Positions 23,601 to 33,885 of a stretch of DNA of 64,000 nucleotides are shown here, piece by piece. This stretch comes from Hevea brasiliensis (taxonomy: Eukaryota; Streptophyta; Magnoliopsida; Malpighiales; Euphorbiaceae). Within the stretch, counting starts at the first letter, position 1, and each line of letters opens with the position of its first letter. The stretch covers positions 49,070,725 to 49,134,724 of the forward strand of contig NC_079510.1 of assembly GCF_030052815.1 (NCBI RefSeq). Direction: 5' to 3'. A program made the translations under genes and the position numbers. The notes under the pieces are model-generated. The model made no database searches and was not told where the DNA came from. It worked only from the letters and a program-made list of their open reading frames with translations.

Positions 23601-25797
23601 AACGCACTCACACTGCTCAAAATTACCACAACTTCATCCATGGTACTTAATCAATTATGAATGCAACATAAATCGTGCCTATAGTTTAACTACATAAATA
23701 TATGCATATAAGTGATGCATGGGCATCTTGAACATATAGTAATATCGAAATTACTATTAATATTATTATTTTTGTCACAGAGTTGACGACACATTACAAT
23801 GGCGGCTGGGGGGAGGAAGAAGTCTGTCGCTGCTCACCTGAGAATCATATTACTTTTTTTTAATACATTCTGACTCAATACAAACAAAGAAAAGACCAAT
23901 TACGTCCTAAGTCGTAGAAAATCCGCAGATCCGCCTATACCTAGGACCTACCCAACTGCAAAAGGGCTAAAAACGCACTTCTATACTCACAATCCATACA
24001 TCAACAGTTCAATCATATCACACAGCCTCTCGGGCCCATCAAATCAATCATCCATCACAATACGCAAAATTTCAATTTAGTCCTTATTATTGATCATTTT
24101 TGCAAAAAGCGCCCAAACAAGCTCTAAAAATTATAAAACTTTGCCCGCGGTCCTTAGCAATATTACTAAGCTATTGCAAAAGAATCGTAATTTTCTAAGC
24201 TACTACGAATATTTTATGGATTTTTAATCCTATTTAAGCACTAGAAAATTACGTAAAAACTAGGGTCGGGTTTACCTTTGCGATTCCGACTTGAGGGGCG
24301 CTCGGGGCGTCGACAATGGGGGCTAGCCAAAACCTCGGCCCATTCGGAGACTTTTCCGGCCACGGTCCGTTCGCCCAAAATTTGCGAACCAGGTCAATCG
24401 CCGAATTTCCGAATCGAGGATACCTACACGAAGCCCATAACACGGGGGTTAGCACATAAATTTTTCAGAATTTTCTAAGCTCATTTAATGCTCGAAATTA
24501 CACTGCGAAGTTCCGTGGGACCCACCGAAAAACGGTGTCGGAAAAATTCAAAATTTATGTCGTTGCGAAGCTCTCGACGAATGGAGCGTGCTGGTGGCCT
24601 CGGTTTCCTCGTGGGATTCACGGTTTTCGAGAAATCTAGCCCAAAAGTCGAAATGGGCTAAAATCTTCCCGAGCAAAAATCGGACAAACCGCTCGATGGA
24701 TTTCGGCGTTCTTGGTGTCTATGGAAAGCTCTCGCCGAGTAGATGATTTTAGACACAAGACCCGGTCCAATCGGTGGCCGGATCGGCCGGATTTGGCCGG
24801 AGAAACTGGAGCGACGCGCGCGCGCAGGGGAGGGGAGGAGAGAGAAAAGAAAGAGAAAAGAGAGGGACGACGCGCGCGGGAGAAGAAAAAGGAAAGGGAG
24901 CCGGTTCGATTCGATCGGTCCGATCCGGTAGGTTCTATTCGGCCTTTTCTATTCGAAATACAAAATTTTGAATTTTTACTATGCCTCGGGGAAAACGAGG
25001 TCCAAAATTCGAAAAATTTCGTAAAACACACACACATACGGAGACTCCAAATATATTTTTAGTTTTGCCACGTGGTCTTTAAATTAATTTTTAAAAATCA
25101 TCAAAGTTTATATTTTCGGAAAATCGAACCCGATTTTTAAAATCCGAAAAATCTTAAAAAAATTCCTAAAATTTAAATAAAATTAAAATATCAAAAATAC
25201 TCATAAATAATAAAATTTGGGGTGTTACAAATTGGTGGCCGGATCGGACGGTTGGTGAGGAAGTCAAGCAAAGGCGCGCGCAGGGGGCGCTTTCAGCGTT
25301 TTCGTCCGTTCGGCGGCGGCCGCACGGCTGGTCAGTTGGGCGACGCCACGGTCAGGTTGGAAGGCCGTGGCTACTGGGATGGAGAGGAGAGAGAAACAAG
25401 AGAGAGAAGAGGGGAGGGACGACGCGCGCGGGAGGAAGAAAAAGAGAAGAGACCGGTCCGATTCGACCGGTCGGATCCGGTCCGGTTCGATTCGACCGGT
25501 TCGATTCGAAATACAAAATTTTGAATTTTTACTCTGCCTCGGGACCGAAAACGAGGTCCAAAAATTCCGAAAAAATTTCCATAAAACTCAGAAAAATACA
25601 TAGACTCCAAATATATTTTTAGTTTTGCCACGTGGTCTTTAAATTAATTTTTAAAAATCATCAAAGTTTATATTTTCGGAAAATCGAACCCGATTCTTAA
25701 AATCCGAAAAATCTCAAAAAAATTCCTAAAATTTTAAAAAAATTAAAATACCAAAAATATTCATAAATAATAAAATTTAAAATCTTGGGGTGTTACA
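20683..25797 (-). repeat. 5' LTR of the chromovirus, split by a nested solo LTR
   Basis: Parts 20683-22732 and 25235-25797 together make a 2613-bp LTR matching 11566-14178. The first 400 bp differ at only a few positions, which points to a fairly recent insertion. The GC-rich part (25235-25400) is more diverged from the partner. Ends at GGGGTGTTACA, then the GGAAT target duplication. Confidence 0.9.
22728..25234 (-). mobile_element. Nested solo LTR with AATTG target duplication
   Basis: A full related LTR (22733-25229, 2497 bp, TGTCACGACC...GGGGTGTTACA) is flanked by AATTG at 22728-22732 and 25230-25234. It sits exactly inside the host LTR, which resumes at GTGGCCGGATCGG. There is no internal region, so it is a solo LTR left by LTR-LTR recombination. 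It has many substitutions against the host LTR and belongs to a related but distinct sub-lineage. Confidence 0.92.
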
Positions 25798-25802
25798 GGA
25801 AT
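25798..25802. repeat. Right target-site duplication (GGAAT)
   Basis: Matches 11561-11565 and marks the outer end of the composite insertion. Confidence 0.9.
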
Positions 25803-26183
25803 CAAAGCCATTAAAACTCGAGAGTAAAAGAAGAAGAGAAAGCAGATATAAAAAGGGAAGTGTTAGAGATTTAGCGTGATTGTGAGACTGAGGAGGTTTA
25901 AGAAGAAATTCAACTGCTTAATAGAATAAACGATCTTGTAGAACTTCTTTTAGTTAAAAAATGCCCTCTTTTAGTATATAGTTATTATATGGACCAGTAG
26001 GTAAGTATGTAAGATGATCCAAGAATCTATGTAGAAACACTTGAAAATTATATGCAACACTGAACATAGAGCTCAATTATAGATACAGGCATGCTTTTGC
26101 CTGATGAGCATCATGTGTGTATATATATATGTTCATCTTCTTTACCATTTCTTGAAATCTCTACTCAATTAATTTTTGTAACA
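25803..26183. other. Intergenic DNA right of the retrotransposon
   Basis: Purine-rich then AT-rich. Nothing recognised. Confidence 0.4.
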
Positions 26184-26390
26184 ATGGCAGAGGAAGCGGT
26201 CCAATGGATTTATGGGTTAGTCCTCATGCAGCCAGGGGGAAAAATTGCCTTAGCTGATAGGAGAAAAGAAGAGGATTTGAGCAACAAGAGATCGCTGCTT
26301 TTGCAGATGAGCCCAGTCCATAAGCAAATCCTTGGCCTATTGGGCCAACGCAATATAAATCAAGATCTGAAGCTCATTAAACGAATATGA
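26184..26390 (+). pseudogene. Truncated tau-class glutathione S-transferase pseudogene
   Basis: The frame from ATG 26184 reads MAEEAV..., then KIALADRRKEEDLSNKRSLLLQ and MSPVHKQI, and ends at 26390. This matches the N-terminal thioredoxin-like domain of tau GSTs, where MAEE, KIALAEKG, EEDL(R/S)NKS.LLLQMNPVHKKIPVL is the usual order. The segment that should hold the catalytic Ser and the WPSPFGMR stretch is scrambled (WIYGLVLMQPGG), and a small deletion removes the KGIKYEY part. After VHKQI the frame leaves the family, so the PVL turn, the glutathione-binding ES motif and the whole helical C-terminal domain are missing. A non-functional relic of a tandemly duplicating family. Confidence 0.75.
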
Positions 26391-27909
26391 CTCAGAGTTC
26401 CAGTTGTGGGCTAATGGACATTTTATCAAATAATGTCATCGAATTTCAAAATATTTACAAAAATATTTTCTTATTAATAATTTAATGATACACATATATT
26501 TAGCAAATGCATACATATTAATCCATTAAAATTATGAAAATATAAAAATATTGAAAGTAATTATGTATGTGCAAGTATTTATACTATAAAAAATTAATTT
26601 AATTGAAAATTTGTCTATATATAATGAATAAATTTATTATATAATATGTGATTTTTTTTTGGTGGACGATAAAAATAAAATATTTAATGATTAATGACTT
26701 CATAATTATAAGATTTTTCTTATAAACTCAATTGATTATAACATAAAATATTAGATAAATCAGGAGAATTATCTATTAAATATATATATATTTTATTAAA
26801 TATATAGTCGAATTGAGTTGAATTTAAATAAAAATTTTCGCGTATGATTATAAGACTGTGATAGTATCCATGCCAAAGAAAAAAGTAGAAGGGTAGAGTG
26901 CCGGGTCGGTTGGGAAATTAGTATGTGGGCATCGTAGCTCTCAGGAAAGCTTGCCTAACCAACGACCAAAATATTGCTTTTCGTGTGCTCATGTCATGCC
27001 CACGTCTACCCCAAAAAAAATGTTCAACTTTTGGTCTCTGTGGTCTGAACTCTTCACTCTCAACTGACAATGACATCATTAATTTTATTGCTAGATGACG
27101 AAGAAGAAGATGATGATGATGGCCATGGCCCCCTCTATCAACTGTTCTCACATCAGCATGTCAGGCCCACCACATTTGTAGTTTCAGTCTCATCCAAACT
27201 AAAATTCTCATTAATGTTCCCGCCTCCGTCTGCCTACCCAATTACCCACCTCAACACGAGTATTCAATATTCATCTCTTACACAATGGTTGGTGCAAAAT
27301 GGCTTTTAGATCTAATTTTCCAAAAATGATTTTACCCTTTTTTGGCTGGTGTGGCTTAGCTATTAGCTGTATAGTTATTAATGTGTCCTGTTACCTTCAT
27401 TGCAGCAGAGAAAGAGAGATTCAACAACACAGCTTTTTACTCCTAACTCTTGCTAAATCTTCATCTACCCAATCATTGGCAGGTGGCATAGACCCCATAT
27501 CATCACCCCAAACTGCAAATCAATTAAGTGAACGCTCTTGATCATGAATTGATGTTGTACTTTCTCTGTGGGCCGTTTGATTGATTAATTACTCCTTTTT
27601 TTTATATAAAGTTTCTTTAAAATTTGGAGATGTATTAACAGTTGCACAGTTTCTTTTTGTCTTTTAACAGTTGTGATTATCAGTTATTAAAAATAGTTGT
27701 TGTGATTTGAAAATCTGAACATCCAAAACTGGGACCCAAGCCCACTGATCGTCTCAAGTTTAAGTAGGAATTTTAAGAGAGGACCAAAAAAGGCTAAAGT
27801 TCACTTCTTTGGTCGTATCATGTACAATTTCTTACTAATTGTCTGCAAGAATTCTGTGAGGTTGTCATCATCCTTGCATTTCGTTTCCTTGTGGGAGCTC
27901 TAGACACCC
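26391..27909. other. Intergenic DNA and upstream region of the 143-aa protein gene
   Basis: 26391-26900 is AT-rich. 26900-27900 has more balanced composition with an acidic-repeat frame (27070-27309, DDEEEDDDDG), which has no recognisable domain and is regarded as chance. The part just before 27910 is the likely promoter and leader of the next gene. Confidence 0.4.
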
Positions 27910-30347
27910 ATGGCAACGACAGAGGTAACAGCCATTCTTCTTTCTTGTGTCGATTCTTGTTCTCCATATATTAGCTATTGTGCTGATTCTTGATTATGCA
28001 AGTGCAAATTCTGAATTTTTGCTGTAGTTCTTCATAGGATTTTTTATTTTGACATTTTGCTTTTCTTGGTTTGGAATATGAACTGATAGTTTTGTTTTCT
28101 ATTTTTGTTACTATTTGATTGTTTGTAAGCAAAGCGTTTATCTTTATGGTGAGATTTTCCTTATATGGCAATTTCTAATTATTTCCTCAATGGGCATAAT
28201 CGCATATGGTGTTTGATAAATCTTCATTTGGTATGCGATTTGAGGGATACATTTTACTGCAAAATACATGATCAAAGAATGGTTTTTTCCCCCTTAGAAA
28301 TCAATAAGGTGCTGAAGTGTTTGTGGGAAGTAGGTGGCTTTACTCTATGGTTACTATTACCCTTGTTTGATCTTTGTTTTTGACCACTACCTCCAAAAAC
28401 AAACACATAAGAGGGATAAGAGAAGGAAATGACAAAATGGAATTCTGATTGTGGCCAAATGCAATAAAGCAGGAAGCTAATTTATGTTTATCAGCAAGCA
28501 GTACATTTACACCTTTGTGCTTGTGAAAGTTCTGTTAAATGGGAAGTCTGTAGGCTTTTCAGTTGAAAGCCAAACTGAGAATTGTACAGTAGAATTTAGA
28601 ATTGCCAATGAATATAACTTATGAGAGACCTAATTTGCCTAGAAGGAAGAACGGCCTCATTAATTTGATGTTTAGGTCAATCTGATGAAACCTAGACCCA
28701 CATTGTGTCCTACAGTATCAGTTGATCTCCCAGCAAGAATTGCCCTTGTCTTATATTGATCTGCACTTTGCAAAGCTCTATGAAAATTTTCGAAAATTAC
28801 TAGTCTTGCTTTGTAAATCAACACTATGCTCATGTATGGTTTTGCTCTTTGATTTGGAAGAAAGTTTTTCCAGAATGCAGCTAAAGTATCTGTTCAGTAT
28901 CAAGCATCCTTTTCATCACATAAGAGTAGATAATGGATAATTTTCTTTTTCTTTTATTGGTCAACCATATACTGGAGGGGAGTTGATCGCCCCTGTTATG
29001 GCAACTATCGAATGCCACAGCTGAAACTTTTAGCATAACCCACAGTGATCCCCGAACTTCCCATTTTCATTTTTTTGTTTTCCCATTTTCTACGATTATG
29101 AATTGAAGATCTTGACTGGCTGATAAAAAACATCAGTAATGTTTGATTGGCTACATACTGAGGGTTAATTTTGAAGTTAACCAATACCTGCTATGTGTTG
29201 ATTAATGGTCCTTCCAGGAAAATGAGACATCTAACGGATGGCCACTTGGGCTAGAAATCATGACCATGAGGCTTCGAGTGATAGAAAACATACAGGCTGC
29301 TCCAGCAGAACCATATTCCAATGCACACTTGCGCTCACCCAGTTTTTCCTCGTTCACATCCTCCAACCTCGACACTGAGGTGAAGTGACTACTTTTCTTT
29401 CCCCAATTTTTGCTGCACCTCTTTTATGTGTGTATTCTTTTAGCCCATGTTACAAGATTGCTAAAAAGAGTTTTACAGTTAGAAAAAGAGTTTTACAGTT
29501 AGAACTGCATCTAACTAGCAAAGAATGATTTCTATGGACCTTCCAATGCTTGCTTTAGACCATCTATGCTACCCATAAACCATTCCTCTTAATAGTCATA
29601 TTCCAGGTTCTAGTAAGACAATTTAGTACAGATCAATGAGTTCCTTACTAATATATGAATTCTTTCACAACGAAGAAAGTGTTTGATATTATGGCAAGGC
29701 TTTGTCCCTTGCTTCCTTCATCTTGTCTATAGTTTGATAGTATGGCATTCCTTGATAGACATGAGATAGCAAGAAATCAAGGAAGCCTTATGTCTCTGTG
29801 TATCTTCAGAATTAAGCATGTTTTCTATGAAAATAAGCTTTTTCCCCCTCAGCTGGATGGATCTGTCATTCCAAATTTCTTGCTTTAGAAGAGTTTAAAC
29901 TTTAAACCAATTCACAGGACACATGAGAAAACTATAAAAGCAATCAGAACAGCCTTTGCTACTTTTCTGTCAATGACAGACAAAAAAGAAAAGAAGCTTG
30001 AGCATTGACAGCAAGCTATTATCTTAAAACTGCTTCCACTAGAACTAGTTTTCATGTCAAAATAAATTTTATTTATCTGCAAATTTAACCAGTCTACAGC
30101 ATCCTTCTTCCAAGACCATAGCATGTCATTGGGCCGGCTAATTGGCATTCAACCAGACAAAGGCAATGGAGAATTGTACTTCCCAAGCAGAATTCGCTTA
30201 GACGAACGAGGAAGGAAATCTTTAAAAGCAGTGAGCTCTGAAGTATCCAGAGGACACAGACCAGAACTGTCTCAAGGAATTTGCATTCCTCTACTAGTTG
30301 GCACCCTTGAAAAGATGAGCAGAAGCAAGAGCAAGACGAGAGAATGA
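27910..30347 (+). CDS. Plant-specific 143-aa protein with WPLGLE motif, three exons
   Basis: Exons 27910-27924 (five codons, MATTE), 29218-29379 (54 codons) and 30093-30347 (84 codons plus stop). All junctions are GT-AG and keep the frame at codon boundaries. The product has a conserved-looking N-terminus (NGWPLGLEIMTMRLRV, residues 11-26), a Ser-rich stretch (SPSFSSFTSSNLDTESTASF, about residues 45-64), SLGRLIGI (71-78), and a C-terminal GICIPLLVGTLEKMSRSKSK. No signal peptide or membrane segment is visible. It resembles a family of small uncharacterised dicot proteins with the same WPLGLE...SSNLDTESTASFF...SLGRLIG order; no biochemical role is known to me. Intron 1 (1.29 kb) and intron 2 (0.71 kb) hold only chance frames. 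The stop codon lies in a 17-bp direct repeat (see findings). Confidence 0.85.
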
Positions 30348-30386
30348 ATTTTTTTTTTTTGGGTTCTGAACGAGAGAATGAATTTT
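30336..30386. mobile_element. Very short poly(T/A) insertion with 17-bp target duplication at a stop codon
   Basis: ACGAGAGAATGAATTTT occurs at 30336-30352 and again at 30370-30386, separated by a T-run and GGGTTCTGA. On the minus strand this is a few bases followed by poly(A), bracketed by a direct repeat. That is the signature of an extremely 5'-truncated LINE/SINE-type insertion. The TGA stop at 30345-30347 lies in the left repeat. Confidence 0.6.
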
Positions 30387-31340
30387 AATGGTTATAAGGC
30401 ATTCGAAAGGAATAAACATCATATCTCCTGTTCTGGTATGTTCTACATTTAGAAGGATCCACTGTGAATTGAATAATTAATATTCCTATTCACATTCAAA
30501 ATGAGCATTGTTCCTTTTCTTCCTGGATAGCCTGATGGTTTCTCTGCATTATTCTTGCAAATTATGAACTTAATTTGCGTATATTTTATAATTGTATTAG
30601 GCAGCTACTGCTAATGACTGGGGATACTGAAATGAATAAAGTTGAAACATGTAAAAGAGTTATACTAGAAGCTGTTGGTGTTGCTTACATTAGTTTTGAT
30701 GCCTAGAAGCTGGCTTAAGACTATTATAATTATAAATATTAAAAAAAAATACATTTTTCTGGAAATAAAATAAAATAAATTATAATTTTATGTGTAAATT
30801 ATCGAATTCAATAAATTTGCATAATTAATTGTGCTAAATAATATGATCGATAAAGTTATATGACTCAAAACAGACACACACGTTATGTAAATTATGTACA
30901 CAATATCTCAATAAAGTGATATATAATAGTAAGATACTTAAATTTAAATTTATAACATAAAACTCTTAATCTTTAATTTAAGTAATATAAAATTACAGTG
31001 ACATTAAATAGCTATTTTTATTATTTTTATTAATAAAATATTTATTAATAAAAAATTATATTTTTTCAGTTAATTTGAAAAAAAAATTATTATCTATTTA
31101 TCCACAGTCCTAATGATTCAAATTTGACACTCTTATGTATAAAAAAAAAATAAATCATGTATAAATTATCGAATGCGGTAAATTGTATTATATGAAAATA
31201 ATTGTATGAATAGGGTTTGCACATGATCAAATGGTTCATAACGATCCACGTAATACAGATGTGCTGAGGTCTTGTACGCATAGATACACGCAAAAATATT
31301 AGATTTCAGCTGCAAGCCAAAACCCCATCTTGTATGGTCA
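30387..31340. other. Intergenic DNA
   Basis: 3' flank of the 143-aa gene, then AT-rich sequence (30720-31160). No gene seen. Confidence 0.45.
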
Positions 31341-31347
31341 AAACCCT
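31341..31347 (+). promoter_or_regulatory. Telo-box in the NFD6-like leader or promoter
   Basis: AAACCCT 56 bp before the ATG. Telo-boxes are frequent in promoters and leaders of plant genes for organelle and translation functions. Confidence 0.4.
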
Positions 31348-31402
31348 CAACTCATTATCTCTATTTGCTACTCCACGCCAGTCCTAAATAATCCCACTAG
31401 CG

Positions 31403-33885
31403 ATGTCCGCCGCCGCAGCCGCAACCGCCAGGTCTTTCCTTCGCTCCACCGCCAACCGAACTGTCAGACTTGCCTCCGGACCCAAACCCGGACTCAGAAG
31501 CCAACCAGCTTTGTCTCCATTCCGTATCTCGAAGCAAGGTCCTCTCTCCCATCGCATTTTCAGGTGACAAAAATCTTGCCCCAATTCACTTTTCTCTGAA
31601 TCATGAATAAAAAAGGGGGAGGAATTAAATTTCGAAATCAACATTTTTTTTTTCTTTTAATTTCGAAGGTCGCCAGTGGAGATGAGCTGCTGTGTGGAGA
31701 CGATGCTTCCATATCACACTGCGACTGCTTCAGCTTTGCTTACGTCAATGCTATCCGTCTCTCGCCGCAGCTATGGTTGGACCCCTGAAGGTAAATTAGA
31801 TACACTGATACACTCAGATTTTTATATATTTATCTATAATCTAAATTTATGAAGGACTACAATGCCCTTATTTATCAAAGATCAATAATTATAAATTTTG
31901 AATTATTTTTTTAAAATGCTAACCTGGAATACATGTCAATTTTCCTGTCTAAATCTGACATGAAGGATATTATTGTGCTTAATTTGAAGTTTGGGGTGTT
32001 TGGCAATATAAATTAAAGATGAAGGACTACATTGTTACTTGAGAGATGGTAAAATTAAGCTTATTTAATTAGTATAGTTATTCTATGTTTTTAAAATAAT
32101 TATGTTTCTGTAATGAAATTTCAATATTATTTAGATTTGTTGTCTTTTATGGTTATTTTGTTTTTAACTTTATCTCTATTTTGTCTATTTCATGATTAGA
32201 TTAGTTTTTAACAATTTATCTAATGGTGGTTATTAATAAAATAAGATTTACTTAGAAAAAAAATTAATTTAAATATTCTTAAATTTATTAATACTTCTTT
32301 TTACAATCATATCATATAGCCAAATAAATTAAAAATAATTATATTTTAACTAAAAATTTATGATTTTAAAAAATTCATCGATTAAAAATAATAAAACTCA
32401 CGTGCAACCATAAAAAACTAGTATCTATAAAATGAACTTGGGTTGTGTGCATGTGTGTTTTCATTTTGTGGCGTACTATTGCATGTGTTTGTGATTTGGA
32501 CAAATATTTGCAATTGATTTCTTTTTTGTTTTTTAATGGGTTTGAAGTGATTCTTAGAAAAGATGTGATTTTAGCTTTGTGGCTTGTGGCTTGTTTAACT
32601 TTGCCAGTTCACATTTAGATAAAGCTTGTAAGTTGTAAATTGTCTTAGGGATCCAAGGGAGTTCAATTCAATCTGGAAAATCTGATGCTTAAATTAAAGG
32701 GATCCAAGTTTTTATCATTTCTATTGTGCATGGTGCATTAAATGAGTGAAGGTGTAAGTAGGAGACAACGGATTTCATAATTAAGGGTTTAATTAGGATG
32801 ACCTTTTCTTTATTTCTTTCTTCTAGAAGAATAATGGAGATGCTTCATAGAGAACATATTATAAAGAGTTGCAATTTTAGAAGGAAAAGTTGGGGGTGAT
32901 GGGGGGGAGAGTTGGGGGGATTAGTTCGCCTTATATGACGTTCATATTCCTTTTTTTTTTTTTTCTGTTGGAGTATAGCAACTGCCAACTCTTTTAATTT
33001 TAGAAGTTTCTTTTCTGATCCTTTGGAAACATTTTTTTGTATTAGGTATCTAGGTAAGTGTGGAAGAACATTGCTGGCCTAGATAAATCATTAATTGCCT
33101 ATGATGAGGAAGTCTTCATCCATACTGAAACCATCGTGATGTGCCCTTTTCTGCATCAAGATTTTGGTTTCATTCTTTAAGTAGTGTCATTTTGTCTCTG
33201 CTTCTCTCGCTTGTGAAATGAAAGAACGTCTATTCTTCCTTTTGTAGGGCAATACAAGCCTAGATGAAGATCAAGCAACCAAAGATGGAGTCATTTGGAT
33301 CCTTTTCTAATCAACTTCTTTAAAGTAGTGGAGAATTTTTATTTCAAGTAGAAAGTAGTTAAGTGACGAGATGAATCTTGTAGAAATAATGTTGAGAGTT
33401 GAGATATTGAATTTTATCTTCAAATTTCAAGTAGTTTGTGAAAATTTTCTGTTCCTAAATCTCTTCTTTCTTCTCTTCCTTATCTATTGAAAACAAATTA
33501 AGCTTTTTTTCTGTCTGCAATTTTGTCTGTAACCATTGTGCTAGATTTCTGCTGTAGAAAGCACCTTTGTGGAAAAGAACCACCAGTCCCTATCTGGTTC
33601 AAATTATCTTTGAAATACAGTTGTTACACAGAAATTTTGCGTTATTTCCATGTTGGGTAGTAATGATTTTGTTTTTGCACATATGGCTCCTACAGTTTTC
33701 AATCATTCCTTGTGAAAGCAATGCTAAAATGAACTACAGAACAACTAGATGGCAATGCCAAAGTGTATTCTTCCCTGACTGAATCTAAACTAATTCTTTC
33801 CTTTCATTCATTTTCATGTGAATATAATCATACGAGGGCCACACTAATTCGTTGTATTCACTCAGATTGCAATGATGATGTATGA
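31403..33885 (+). CDS. NFD6: NUCLEAR FUSION DEFECTIVE 6-like organellar protein, two alternative last exons
   Basis: Shared exons 31403-31563 and 31669-31790 encode 94 residues plus the first base of codon 95. Residues 1-45 are rich in Ala, Ser and Arg without acids, a mitochondrial or chloroplast targeting peptide. Residues 49-84 ([20 protein letters not shown]..., then [19 protein letters not shown]) are the NFD6 family core, followed by YGWTPE. Two in-frame last exons follow: 33248-33267 gives GQYKPR-stop and 33866-33885 gives DCNDDV-stop, each making 100 residues. Both have good AG acceptors and both endings resemble isoform tails of this family. Arabidopsis NFD6 is needed for polar nuclear fusion in the embryo sac; its molecular role is unclear. 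The coordinates run to the distal end. Confidence 0.88.

Larger units (their letters stand above)
11566..25797 (-). mobile_element. Ty3/gypsy chromovirus (Tekay/Del type) with rearranged 5' end and a nested solo LTR
   Basis: The whole block is bounded by GGAAT target duplications and by LTR ends that on the minus strand read TGTAACACCCC...GTCGTGACA. Order on the minus strand is: 5' LTR (25797-20683, split by a nested solo LTR), primer-binding site, partial LTR copy (20682-19162), second primer-binding site, gag, zinc knuckle, protease, reverse transcriptase, RNase H, integrase, chromodomain, polypurine tract, 3' LTR (14178-11566). Gag-pol order with a C-terminal chromodomain defines a chromovirus, and the long LTRs and chromodomain sequence fit Tekay/Del. 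The coding region has several frameshifts and in-frame stops, so this copy is non-autonomous now. Confidence 0.93.

Noticed and set aside
28165..28940. Two 72-codon plus-strand ORFs
   Set aside because: They lie in intron 1 of the 143-aa protein gene and show no domain.
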